Of a stretch of DNA of 64,000 bases, positions 39,733 through 50,726 are shown piece by piece (position 1 is the stretch's first letter; each line of letters starts with the position of its first letter). The notes under the pieces were generated by a model. That model saw nothing but the letters and a program-made list of their open reading frames with translations, did no database searches and was not told the DNA's origin. The stretch is from Hyaloraphidium curvatum (Eukaryota; Monoblepharomycota; Hyaloraphidiomycetes; Hyaloraphidiales; Hyaloraphidiaceae), in NCBI GenBank assembly GCA_025558095.1, contig JAIVFI010000011.1:744001-808000 (forward strand), read 5' to 3'. A program made the position numbers and the translations under genes.

Positions 39733-42700
39733 ATGCCGTCTTCCGACCCCGTCTCGGGCAACGCGATGCAGCCCCGCGGCGGCCCCGCCGGCCGCACGCC
39801 GCCCTACTCGATCCGCGACGTCCCTCGCCTTCACGCGCGTAACCTCGCGCTCGCCCGCCCGGAGCACCACTGGACCGCGCCGAGGATCGTCGTCGACGCG
39901 ACGGAGGACGAGTTCCATGCGCAGGCGAAGAAGGAGGAGGGGGGTGGGGGTGGGAAGAAGGCGGACGGGACAGGGGCTGCCGCGGTGGGCTTCTCGACCT
40001 GCCGTCGCGCGGCGGGGCGGCACCGACCTTGTCCCGCAGCGGCTCACGCACCTGCTTTCTTCGTTTCAGAAACCGTCTTCGGATGAGGACCAGAAGTGCC
40101 CAGAAGAGGATCAGCAGGGTCCGAAAGGGGAACGGAAGCCGTCTTCGGAGGAGAAGCGGAAGTCTCGGGAGAAGGCTCAAGGGCCGAGGGAGGACACGAA
40201 TCCGTCGTCCGAGGAAGGTCAACAGGCGCCGAAACCTGACCAGGAGCACGCGGACGCGGGCAAGAAACGACCTGAACCTGACCCGAATGCGCCCGGGCTG
40301 TACGAAGCGCAGCTCATCCGCGCCATCTCCAAGCCCGGGGCCAGGAACCCGACACCGCCCTCCTTCCCGCTCACGGACATCGACAACGCGGACACGGGGA
40401 CGCCGGACAACTGGGTCCCGCGGCTGACCTCGGAGACGGGCGAAAGCCTCACGCGCCTCACCGGGTCGCACCCCTTGAACGCCGAGCCCAAGCTCGCGGA
40501 CCTGCTCTCCGACGGCCTGCTCACGAGCACGTTCCGGCACTACGTCCGCAACCACGGCCCCGTGCCGTTCCTGGAATGGGAGACCCACAGCGTGTTTGTC
40601 CGCGGGCCGGGGCTCGAGGCGGGGAAGGAGGTAGGGATGGACGAGATCGCGGGGATGGGGCGCGCAGAGTTCCCCGTCACCTTCTGCTGCGACGGATTCC
40701 GGCGGTCGGAGCTCAACAAGGTCCGCAGGACGCAGGGGTTCGACATGGGCGCGGGGACCGCCGGGACCGCGGTCTGGGGCGGCGTGCCGCTGCGGACCTT
40801 CCTGCTGGCACTGTTCCCGGACCTCGACAAGCGCGAGACGTCGCAGCTGCACGTGCACTTCGAGGGCACCGAGGACCTGGCCAACGGCAAGTACGGGACC
40901 TCGCTGCCGCTGGACTACGTGCTGGATGCGGGCAACGACTGCATGCTCGCATACACGATGAACGGCCTGCCGCTGCCGCCGGACCACGGGTATCCGATCC
41001 GGACAATCCTTCCGGTGGGCCAGTCGAGCCGTGAATGCGCGATAGTCCTGACCCTGGTTCGCCATGCAGGGGATGGTCGGAGGGCGGACTGTCAAGTGGC
41101 TTCGGAAGATCGAGATCGCGGACCGCGAGAGCGACAACTGGTACCACCGGCACGACAACCGGCTCTATCCAGAGCAGGTCAAGGACGTCGGCGATGTCGA
41201 GCGCGTGGAGTGGCACCTCCATCCTGGTGGGGAAGAGCGACGGCTGCGCAAAGCGGAGGCTGCTGATGTGCGATCGCGTTCGTCCCTGCAGATACGGTCA
41301 TCACCCAGCTCCCGCTGCAGTCCGTCATCGTGCACCCCGCCCCCGGCACTCGCCTCCCGCTCTCACAGCTCTCCGCCGCCAGTGCGACCTACAAGCTCCG
41401 TGGCTTCGCGTTCGCGGGCTCGGGCCAGCGCGTTTCCAAGGTCTCCGTCCTGCTCTCGGGCGCTTCCCTCCCCGCCACGTGGCGCTACGCCCCCCGCACC
41501 TTCCTCCCGGACTCGATGCGGCACGGCACGAAGCACTGGACCTGGTGCCACTGGGAGCTCGACGTCCCCGCCGCGGAGCTCCTTGCGTGCGAGGAGGTGC
41601 GCGTGCGGGCGTTCGACGCCGGGAAAAACACCCAGCCGGAGGAGAGCGTCTTCGATCTGGGCGGGTACATGGGCAACGGGCACTACGTCGTCAAGCCGCG
41701 GATCGTGCCGGCCGGCGAAGGGGGAGGGGAGGCGTGCCTGCTGTTCCTGCACCCGACCGACACCTCGGATCCGGGCAACGGGTGGATGGAGCCGTCGGCG
41801 GCGGTCAGGATCGAGTCGGCCAAGGCGGCGGCGGGCACGGCGGACCTCAAGGAGATGTCGTGGGACGAGGTCAAGAAGCATGCCAAGCGGGACGACATGT
41901 GGATCGTAATCGACGGCGTCGTCTGTAGGTCCTTCTGGGTGCTACCATTCGTGTTCAGCGTTGATCGGCAGACCCAGATGACGTCACTGACTTTGCCTCC
42001 AAGCACCCTGGTGGCACCGCGCCGCTGGCGTCGCACGCCGGCCAGGACGTCTCGTTCATCTTCGCATCCATCCACGACGACCGAGCCCGCTCGATGGCCT
42101 CCTCCTACGCGATCGGCCGCGTCTCGTCTCCCGAGCCCGGGGCGCGACCCACGCGGGCCCCGCATGAGGCGACCGAGGGCGACCACGCGATCCACCCCGG
42201 GCGCTGGGTCTCGTGCTCCCTCGTTCGCAAGGAGGGCGTCTCGCACGACGTGAGGCGGTTCACGTTCCGCTTGCCGGGGGGCGGCAGGCTCGCCCTCCCG
42301 ACGGGCAAGCACCTCCGGATCGGCGTGCACTTCAAGGACAAGATGGTGCAGCGGATGTACACGCCCACGAGGCCGATCCTGCCCGAGGAGGAGGACGGGA
42401 CGTTCGACTTGGTGGTCAAGATCTACCTGCCCAACACGGATCCGCGGTACCCGCCGGGCGGGCTCATCTCGAACTACCTCGACACAATGGTGCGTCTGCG
42501 GCTGCAGTCGATTTCTCGGCCATAGACTCATCACTCTCCTGACAGGAACCGGGCGACAGGATCGACGTCCGCGGGCCCGAGGGCTACATAGAGTACGACG
42601 GGAACGGCAAGCTGAATGTGTCGCTGAAGGACCTCGTGGCCAAGCGCATCTCGCTCGTCGCCGGCGGCTCGGGCATCACGCCCATCTTCCAGCTCATCCG

Positions 42701-43055
42701 CCGCATCCTCTCAGATCCCGATGACCCGGTGCGGATGCGGTTCGTGTTCGCAAACAAGACCCCCTCGGACATCATCCTCCGCGCGGAACTCGACAGGCTG
42801 GCGGCCGAGAACCGGGAGCGGTTCGAGGTCATGTACTCGGTCGACAAGGAGCCGCAGGGGGAGGATGCGAGCGGGATCGCACACGTGGGCCACGTGGATG
42901 CCGGGGTGCTGGGGTGGTTGTTCCTGCCCGGGCGCGGCGGCGAGGAGGAGGCGGTCGCGCTGGTGTGCGGGCCGCCGCGGATGATCGAGAAGGGGGTCGT
43001 GCCCGGCCTCGAAAAGCTGGGCTACGAGCGGGAGAAGAATCTCTTTGTTTTCTAG
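39733..43055 (+). CDS. Assimilatory nitrate reductase [NAD(P)H]
   Basis: Six exons (39733-39984, 40070-41014, 41070-41226, 41292-41924, 41978-42489, 42546-43055) give 1002 residues without a frame break. Domains in order: an extended charged N-terminus (about 150 residues); a molybdopterin domain with the Moco-binding Cys291 in VTFCCDGFRR and GTAVWGGVPLR; a dimerisation domain (KHWTWCHWELDVP); a cytochrome b5 domain with DVTDFASKHPGG (heme His672); and a ferredoxin-reductase-type module with RMYTPTRP for FAD and VAGGSGITP and VCGPPRM for NAD(P)H. It reduces nitrate to nitrite in the cytosol. Splicing across codon 663 restores YDVTDF of cytochrome b5. No nitrite reductase or nitrate transporter lies in this window. 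Confidence 0.96.
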
Positions 43056-43073
43056 TTGTCACTGGTCCAGTAG

Positions 43074-43560
43074 ATGCTCTCATTCCTCGCGAAGCGCTTC
43101 TCGCGGCGGTACATCTTCGTCTACAAGACTCCAGTGCTCCCAAAGCGGCTCGCACGCCGCCTCGACCTGGCATTCGCATTCCTCCCCTCCCCCCTCCCGC
43201 CTCGCCTTCCTCGCCTCCCTCTTCCCGGGCGCCACCTTCCTCGGCGCCCTCGACCCCCCGCATGCGCTCCCGGCACTCCCACCGCGCGGACGTGCTTCGC
43301 ACCACCGGCTCCTCCTTCCCCTACGTCGCCACCCTTGCGGCCGAGGAGGACCGGCCGGTGGTGCTCGACGGGCCGAGCGAGGAAAATCCCGGCGGGCGGG
43401 AGATGTGGGGGTACGCGAGGGCGGGGCATGCGAGGGTCGGGCCGGAGGGGGAGGCGGGGTACTTTGGCAGGGTGATGCAGGAGGGGAAAATTAGGAGGCT
43501 GGGGGAGGGGAAGAGGAGGGGGGTGGGGGGGGGGGGGCTCGGGTGGCGTGAGGCTTCCGC
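43074..43560 (+). pseudogene. Broken open frame after nitrate reductase
   Basis: Three consecutive blocks with strong G/C third positions occupy three frames: from the ATG at 43074 (MLSFLAKRFSRRYIFVYKTP), then LAFLASLFPGATFLGALDPP, then ADVLRTTGSSFPYVATLAAE through YFGRVMQEGKIRRLG. The switches fall at C-rich runs near 43190 and 43252-43257, so single-base slips are likelier than introns. I do not recognise the protein. A run of twelve G ends the region at about 43527-43538. Confidence 0.4.
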
Positions 43561-43640
43561 GTTGGGGAGAAAAATCCGTCCATTCGCGCAGAAAAGACAG
43601 GGGAACCGATCCTCCAATGCCCAACGACCGTCCGAAGCCG

Positions 43641-45243
43641 TCACCGCACGATCGGGCACGTGCTCTCCACCGTGAAGAACACGCCCAGCCCCCTGAGCAC
43701 GCTCCACAGCCCGAACGCGACGGTGAAGACGGCGGCGAGGAACGCCCTCACGGCGCCGAAATCCACCGCGAGGCCCAGCACGCGCGACTTCCACCCCTCC
43801 AGGTGGCCCAGCGAGCCGAGGACGCGCTCCTGGTCCTCCAGCGCGGCGAGGACCGCGGCGGAGGCGGTGCGGCGGTGCCGCGCGAGGAGGGAGCGGGCTT
43901 CCTGGCGCGCCGAGTGGAGAAGCGTGGAGAGGCCGGCGACCTGGGCGTTGCTGGCCGCGGTCAGCAGCAGGAGCTTGGCGAAGCTGAAGACGGAAATGGC
44001 GATGCCCGTCAGGTTCCAGAGGGTGACGCAGCTGCCGGTGGCCTGGGAGGCGGAAGGCGGTCGGCGCCCCGTGCGAGAAGCCGGCCGGTCACGTACCAGG
44101 AGGACGACGGCCTGGAACACCGTCAGGGTCCCCATGCTGCGCGTGATGAGCCTCCCTCTGTCGAGCTGCTGCAGCCTCGTGCGGTACGCGGCCGACAGGG
44201 AGCGATGGAGCGCGAAGAACGGCTCCTGCTGCCTCGCAGGATCGAGCGCCTCGGGCGAGGAAAGCGCGGCGCGGTACCGCGCGAGGAACGAAGCCAGGCA
44301 GACGGCCATGGCGCGTGTGTGGAGCCGTTGCTGGAGGTTCAGGATGTTCCATCCGATTTCGAAGGACACCAGCGCCCGGATGAACTGGAAGTCGATCTCG
44401 TACAGCACTTGGAAAGGCGGCATGAGGTGGAGCAGGATCCTAACACGGCGGGGTGCACCAACCGAATAAGGCAAGGACGACGGCGCTCCAGGGTGTGCTC
44501 CAGGTCCGCGCGCCCCACGTGAAAATGGGGGTCCACATCGAAAAGACGACCACGACGAGGTAATAGGCCAGGTTCTCCGCCCGGTCCACCAAGCGCCGCT
44601 CCCATGCCGCCCTGACCGGCAGGCGTCCCGCGCACGCCGCTTCCGTGCAGGGACACAAAGTATCTCCGGCGAGGTGTCGCACCAGAGGGGAGGCCTCGCG
44701 CTCGGTCAGATCTGGGGCCGCCTCGGTGTCTGCCTCTACCCCGGCGGGACCCCGCAGCGCCGCAAGCTGCAGCCAGCGGACCATTCCGGGGAGGGGGTGC
44801 TGGTCGGGTCCCGGTGGTGGCACCGCCGTCGTCTTGGAGCCGCCCCGCGCCAGCAGAAACACCAACGTCAGCACCGGCACCACAAGATACCCGACAACCG
44901 ACAGCACGGTGATGGCAACGAGCGAGGCGGTGGCGAAAAGGCCGTCGTTGAAGGTCCAGAGGACCGCCAGCACGGGCACCATTGTCGCGCACGCGAGGGT
45001 CGCGCCCAGCCCGACGCGGCGCGACCACGGGGCCACCGCCAGCTGCCACCTGAGCTCGCGTGCGAGCGCCGGGAACGGGCGGAGGGCGGACAGCATGTCG
45101 GCGGCCGTCAGGGGCGGCGCGGTGCGCGGCGCGGTCGGCGCGGCGTCCGCGGGCCAGAAGGAGAAGGGCGCGTCCGTCGGCGCCGGAAACAGCGCGAGGC
45201 GCTCGGCCTCGGTGAAGCCGGAGAAGTTCTCGGCGGCCTCCAT
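43641..45243 (-). pseudogene. CxC-motif multi-pass membrane protein, copy 2, probable frame break
   Basis: The first part runs from the ATG at 45243 (MEAAENFSGFTEAERLALFP). It contains four or so hydrophobic helices and LCPCTEAACAGRLPVR, the family CxC-x4-C motif, and ends at a TAG at about 44440. The second part continues in another frame (MPPFQVLYEIDFQFIRALVS) to the family C-terminus TVAFGLWSVLRGLGVFF and TCPIVR, stopping at 43641. The overlap is at ACCCCGCCG near 44455, and a one-base change there would rejoin the frames. A 78-bp intron (GTGGGG-TTAG) is possible but would remove a conserved helix. Divergent partner: F-box/LRR member F, 144 bp away. Confidence 0.68.
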
Positions 45244-45387
45244 CCCTCCTTCTTTCCCCAACCCGTGTTGGTCTGGGGCGACGGAATCTTCGAATCTTCG
45301 ACCGATCGCCAACGCAAGATCGGCGCCGCCTGTACCTCCTCCTGAGCCCCGAGCCCCTTTCCTGCCATCGAAGCCTATTGGACCGGC

Positions 45388-46427
45388 ATGCAATCTGACG
45401 AAAACGGGCCGTCGGTGGCGGACGCCATGCCGGGGCCGGGATCCGCGGGCGATGCGGACCCGAGGTGCTCTGCTTGGTCTTCCGCGTGCTGGACGGGACG
45501 GGCGCCAAACGGACGCTTCTGGAGTGTGCCTGTGCTTCCCATGCTCTGAACGACCTCGCCCTCCCCGTCCTGTACGAGCGGCTGAGTCCCGTGGACGCGC
45601 ATTTCCCTTCCTTCATGCCCGCCGCCCAGAGGCACGCCCACCGGGTGCGGCACCTCGAGCTCGACCGCGACAAACTGCATCTCGTGCGCTTCGTCGCCTG
45701 CATGGCCCTCTGTCCATCGCTGCGCAGCCTGCAGCTCAGGCTCGGGCTGCAAGTGTACACGGAAGGGCTCTCTGTGTTGCTCGAGCTCGTCGGGGGCATG
45801 CGCGACCTCGAGCGCCTCGAATTTCACGTCACGCAGCTGAGCGCGGAAGCTTTGTCGCGCGTCATTCTGCCTCCGAGGCTGAAGGAGCTCGTCATTGCCG
45901 GCGGGGTGCCCAGCGATTCGACTTCACTGGTATCGGCCATGGACTGTCTGACCGACCTGAAACGCCTGACATTCCAGATCGGGGGAGATTCGGGAAATTT
46001 CTCGGAGCGTGTTTCTGAAGCGCCGCACGTTGTGTCCGTCGTCAAACAGGCCGCCTTTTACCAGCGCGAAGTGCAGAAGGCTGACGTGCTGTTTCGCCAC
46101 CCGTGCTTCCGACCTGAATCGCTCGTCCTTCACATGGGCAACGGCGAAGATGGAATCCCGCCGTCGGTTGCCTCAGTCAAGGGCCTGAACTTGCTGCACA
46201 TCCTGGCCTGCCGGACGTCGGTCCTCGCCTCCCCCCTGCCCCCCGCGGAGTTCCTCCGCTCGACCGACGTGCGCGCGGACCTCGAACCGGATCAGCTGCC
46301 GGCCGCCGAGCGCACCCTGGAAAGGTATTCACGCGTGAGGGTGTGGGACATATTCTTTGCGCGGGGCGAGGGATCGGCTGCCGACAAGGCGGAGAGGGCC
46401 ATGTGGGGGCTGGAGAAGCGAGAATAG
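45388..46427 (+). pseudogene. F-box/LRR-like family member F, N-terminal frame break
   Basis: The ATG at 45388 (MQSDENGPSVADAMPGPG) starts an acidic leader like those of the other copies. At about 45460 the frame no longer matches. The family LPPE motif is missing, and the rest (EVLCLVFRVLDGTGAKRTLL, ECACASHALNDLALPVLY) lies in a different frame that opens at a GTG (45465). A short deletion within the F-box-like motif explains this. The remainder is complete: LFRHPCFRPESLVLHM, and a C-terminal KAERAMWGLEKRE ending at 46427. It is one half of the second divergent pair. Confidence 0.7.
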
Positions 46428-46491
46428 ATTGCCGGCCGGCCGATTTGTTGGATTCATGTGGTGCAGAGTCGAGTGACCTGTTTTAGATAGC

Positions 46492-46690
46492 TTACACCCA
46501 GCACACGCTCTCCACCGTCAGGTACACCCCCGCCCCCCTCAGCAGCCCAAACACACCCACCGCGACGGTCAGCAGCGTCGCCGCCACCGTCCGGATGAGC
46601 CCCATCGACGCAGGTGCCCCCAAGAATGTCGCCCAGACCCCTCCCTTGAGCGCGGACGAGATCACCGCCAGGGCTTGCTCTTCGCCAGCA
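46492..46690 (-). pseudogene. C-terminal fragment of a CxC-motif membrane protein
   Basis: About 62 codons on the minus strand end at the TAA 46492-46494 and read AVISSALKGGVWATFLGAPA, MGLIRTVAATLLTVAVGVFG, then GAGVYLTVESVCWV. Copy 3 at 54574 has the nearly identical AVISSALEGGELRATFLGAP and the same helix. Nothing of the remaining protein is present. The fragment sits directly downstream of F-box/LRR member F. Confidence 0.82.
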
Positions 46691-46795
46691 GAGGAGGGGA
46701 AGCAGGGGAGATCGAGTGTGGGCGAGGGTTGGCTTTGGGGAGTTTTTGGCAGGTGGAGGATGGGTAGGCTCTATCATCGCACTCGACCATCATGA

Positions 46796-47957
46796 TCAGT
46801 GATCCATGCTGTCACTTCGGCCCCGTGTTCGAGGTTCCAAGATCGCGTCGTTGCTCCGGCAGCCCGATCGCGCCTTTCCGCCGTTCACATCCGCCTTGGC
46901 CGCCTTGGCTGCGGCCAGCAACTCCTCCTTGACGATCTCCAACACACCGAGGAAGCTCCCTCCCCTGGATCCCCGCGAGATGAAGTCCTCGAGATCGATC
47001 TTGGGGTACTCCTTCGCCTCGCCCCCTTCCCCGCAGATGACCAGCGCCGTCCCCCTGCACTCCTCGTCCTCGATCAGCCTCATCACCGCGGCCACGACGG
47101 CTTCCATGGGTGTCCACCAGCCGCCCATCGGCAGCGCGTGCCTCCAAAGGGGGTGCTTGGCGACTTCTTCTGGCGTTGTCCCGGCGCCGATTTTCGTCAT
47201 GATCGGGGTGAACACCGCGCCCGGGCAGATGGCCCCCGTCCGGATCGGCGACCGTTCCAGGCCGGCCTGCCAGGCGCGGGTTTCGAGGTCGCCCTGTAGC
47301 GCGGCGCAGAAGGAGATGATGCCAGCTTTGGCCACATGGTCTGCACGCCGGGGTAAGCATCCGTCGGCACCCTGCCGCCGCGCCGTGCTACCAACAGGAA
47401 TAGCCCTGCTGGGACCACTTGTTGTAGATCCCGTGCATGCCGGCCAGTGAGGAGTTGGCAATAAAGACGCCCGCGGTGCCCCCGTTTAGCCAGTGGTTGG
47501 CCGCGGCCTTGGCGAGCATCATGGTGCCGTACAGGTTGCCGTTGATGGTGTTGATGCTCGCCTCGTCGGGGCCCTCGAGGAAGGAGAGCTCGGCGCCGTA
47601 CCCGGCGTTGGCAAACACGATCTCGCAGCTCCCCAAAGCGTCGACCGCCGCGGTAAATGCCGCCTTGCACGAGGCGAGGTCGTTCAGATCCATCCTGGTG
47701 AACCGCGCGCGGCCCTCGCCGTGCTTCTCCGCGAGGCGGGGGAGCACCTCGGCCGCGAGCGCCTCGTTGCGGTTGGCGATCATGACGCCGCGGCAGCCCT
47801 TGGCGAGAAGCTCCTCGACGACGGCGAGGCCTATTCCCTGGCCAGGCCGGGGAAGGGCGTCGGCGGTACGTCCCCGCGGCGGGATCCGGGGCGGCGAATC
47901 GCGTACCTCCGTGCCTCCCGTCACCAGCGCGACCTTGTCCTTCACGCTGAACACCAT
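46796..47957 (-). CDS. Short-chain dehydrogenase/reductase 1
   Basis: Three exons (47957-47907, 47837-47396, 47340-46796) with introns of 69 and 55 bp encode 345 residues. The dinucleotide motif TGGTEGIGLA is rebuilt across the first intron. FANAGYG is the NAG motif, and the catalytic YHVAK (Tyr165, Lys169) is rebuilt across the second intron (T|AC). After SPIRTGAICPGAVFTPI comes an extra C-terminal region. It oxidises or reduces an unknown alcohol or carbonyl with NAD(P)H. Exon 1 (51 nt) and exon 2 (442 nt) have exactly the same lengths as in the paralogue at 52279, and both genes start MVFSVKDK. Confidence 0.88.
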
Positions 47958-48156
47958 TTCCGCGGACGGGGTGCGCTCACGTTCGGAATGGCAAGGGGGG
48001 ACAGACCGGATTCCAACGAAGGTTCCGTCCGTGGGCTGGTCCGAATCCACGCCGCACCAGTCAACCGGCAACTATCGCAACGTACGAACCCAACAGAGAC
48101 CAGGATTAACCAGCGCCTCTTAAGCGGCTGGTGGTATACATGCGTCCATCGACCCC

Positions 48157-48973
48157 CTAAGCCTTGAGGTGCGCGATCTCCTTCGCCAGGTCCTCCTCGG
48201 CGTCGAGGTGGAACAGCTCCCCCCTCTTCTTGCCGTTTGCCGCCAGCGCCGCCAGGAACCCGCCCAGCTTGGCCGTGTCGACGCCCGGGAACCCGAGCTG
48301 GTTCTGGCCGCCGCCAAAGGGCGCGATGCCGAAGTGCACGCAGGCCACGTTGACCCTGGCCGGGGTGCCCTCGTGCTCGCTTGCGAGGGAGAGACCGAGC
48401 GCATTGAGGGCGCCGTTCTTGATCGCGCCTAATGGACGAGAGCAGTCAGGGTCGGCGGTGTTCATCGGCAGGAAGGCACCGACCGGCCCACAGGATCGGC
48501 GCCATCGGGTTGCCGTGCGCCGCGCCGCCCGACACGATCGTGTACGAGGCGTCCGCGCCGTCCTTCATCCGCGGCAGCAGCGCCGCGGCGGCCCTAAAGT
48601 GCGGCTCGAAGCCGTCCTCCAGCGCGGCCCGCAGCTCGGGAACCTTGCTGCCCGTGGCGGCGGCCGCAGGGATGTGAATGAAGCCGAGCGCGGCGACCAC
48701 GTGGTCCGGCCGGGTTCCGAGCGCGGCGGTGACGGCGTCGGCGGCCTTTGCCGCGGCATCGTCCGAGTCGAAAGCGGCCTCCACAATTTTCAGCCGCGAG
48801 AGCGCGTCGTCGCCGGCGGCGGCCGCGAGCTTGGCCTTCAGCTCGGCCGCCTTGGCCGCGTCGCGCGTCGTCACGGCGACGTTGGCGCCCGCGGAGAGGA
48901 ATTCGGCGGCGGCCCCCGACCCAGCGAGACCGGTGCCGCCGAGGATTGCTACGTTCTTGCCAGAGAGGGTCAT
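48157..48973 (-). CDS. Short-chain dehydrogenase-like protein 3
   Basis: Two exons (48973-48484 and 48428-48157) with a 55-bp GTCGGT-TTAG intron encode 253 residues. A Rossmann motif near the N-terminus (AILGGTGLAGSGAAAEFLSA) and the segment YTIVSGGAAHGNPMAPILWA, followed by AIKNGALNALGLSLASE, are SDR-like. The usual YxxxK spacing is not exact, so it may be an atypical or NmrA-related member. No signal or membrane segment is present. It is divergent from nothing nearby; a 540-bp gap lies upstream. Confidence 0.78.
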
Positions 48974-49514
48974 GGCGTGTTCGGAAATGGGGAGTGAGGG
49001 CGGGGCCGGTGCGTCGGTGGGGTCGAACGTTCGAAGAGAAGTGCGGGACCACGGCCGGCAACGGCGGGCTCTTATACTCGCGGGTGCGTTTGCTAATCAG
49101 AAGACTGTCGCGCTATCTTTTGGAGAGCGACGGCGAACCGGAACGACTTGCGGATGACCGCGGCGGAACCACCTCGGAACAACTCTAATCCTCACCAGCC
49201 CGGGGCCCGAACCCCGCCCTCCGTCGGTGTGGGACGTTGGCGTGTCGACGCTTCGGCGAGCGGTCGTTTCGCAACAGCCACTTACAAAAGGCACCTTGGG
49301 AAGGACCCGGAACAGGGAATGAGGATCTGCATGGCCTGTCCGCCGTGAGGCGAAGGGAAGCAAACGAGGTGGAGCGATACCTGATCAGGCGCAGCAATGC
49401 CTTTCCATACCTGAATTACTGCCGAGCCAACCGGCTAGCCTCACAGTTAGGAGAGGAGAGGTCCGCGACACGCCGCTTGTGGATCTTGACGCCAATACCA
49501 TTCCGTTCGCGGGA
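48974..49514. other. Intergenic gap, no gene seen
   Basis: This stretch lies between the start of SDR 3 and the stop of the FrnE-like gene. Frames here lack the third-position bias of neighbouring genes. It contains the SDR 3 promoter. Confidence 0.5.
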
Positions 49515-50556
49515 TCACATGTTGGCCCCCTCGCCGTACCTCTTCCTCATCTGCACCCCACCCTTCTCCACCGCCCGCTTGACCAGCCGCGCGAAGCTCT
49601 CCGGATCCTGCGCCCCCACCAGCTCGAACGAAATCAGAACCCTGTCGTCCCCGTCTACGCCGCCGTTGGCGTCGACGACCTTGAAGTCGTACCACGGAAC
49701 GCCCGTCACGCCGCGCTCGCGGACCTCGTGCTCCGCCTCGAGGACTTCGCGGCGGAGGGAGGGGGAGCGCAAGAAGGCGAGGGCGGATTGGGCGGCGGAG
49801 GGGGGGAGGCCCAGCGCGGGGAGGAGGGCGGCGAGGTTCTGCCATGGGGGGAAGGTGAGCGGATGCCGATCCGTGCTCCGGGGCGAGCCCACCTCCGGGT
49901 CTGCCACGTCCTTGCCCTCGGCAAATGCCAGGTCGTAGAGCTTCCCCATCGCCCCGTAGCCCAGGCGTTCCGCGTACGCCCCGCGCTCCCTCGCGGGGTC
50001 GGCGTCGGCGAGGCACGGCTCGCCCTCGTGCAGGCCCTGCAGCCAGCGCAGGAGGCGGTGGGCGTCGGTGGTGTCGGGGAGCTTCTTGCCCTTGCCGGCG
50101 GTCTTCAACGGCTTCATGGGGAGCCCGGCTTCCTGGACAAACGCTTTGACCTGTCCGGGCGGGGGGAACTGATCAGGGGCGGCACCACGGGTGATCGGAC
50201 GGGACGGTTTACCCTCGCGCCCTTCTCCTTCCGCTCCATGTCCTCCCACTCGTCCGCCGGCGGCGGCTGCTCCACGGCCTTCTGGTCCGCGGGCCGCTCG
50301 GAGCCGTCAGCGAGCAGCCGCTGCGCGTGGTTCACGAAGAACGGCCGCACGGCGAGGCGGACCTTGGCGGGCGGCAGCAGGGTGCCGAGGGACTCGAGGG
50401 CGGAGGAGAAGCGCGCGTGGGAGAGGTAGCACCTGAGCGATTTAATGGGTGAGGTGAGGGTGGGGGAGACAGGACATGGAAGCGGGGAGGGGCTCACCAC
50501 GGGCACGATACGTCGGCGTACACGTCCACATCGAGCTGCCAGTTGTCCGCGGACAT
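49515..50556 (-). CDS. FrnE/DsbA-like thioredoxin-fold protein
   Basis: Four exons (50556-50498, 50432-50213, 50150-49893, 49838-49515) with introns of 65, 62 and 54 bp encode 286 residues. The first intron splits the Trp codon of the active-site CPWC (residues 18-21), which only exists after splicing. Family landmarks follow: TTDAHRLLRWLQG, LYDLAFAEGKDVADPENLAA (rebuilt across the third intron) and RGVTGVPWYDFKV, which carries the cis-proline loop. This is the DsbA-like oxidoreductase family that includes FrnE and 2-hydroxychromene-2-carboxylate isomerase. With CPWC present, a thiol-disulfide role is likelier than isomerase. There is no signal peptide. The third intron has no stop and a length divisible by three. 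Confidence 0.9.
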
Positions 50557-50726
50557 GGCGGCGGCGGCGGGCGGCGGCGGGAGGGCGGGGCGGCGGGGCG
50601 AGACGCGGGGGAACTCGTGCCGATGGGCAGCCGGTCAACAAACCGACGCCGGCCGCGGACCCGGAGATCGGACGGGTTCCGGACAACATAAGGGCGCAAT
50701 CGGTATCATGCAATCGCAAATCCATG

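Noticed and set aside
39254-41158. 634-codon minus-strand open frame under nitrate reductase
   Set aside because: Most of it is antisense to clear molybdopterin-domain exons; only the part left of 39640 shows independent coding signal.
44440-44515. 78-bp intron in membrane copy 2
   Set aside because: It would join the frames but remove a helix conserved in copies 1 and 3; a one-base break is more likely.
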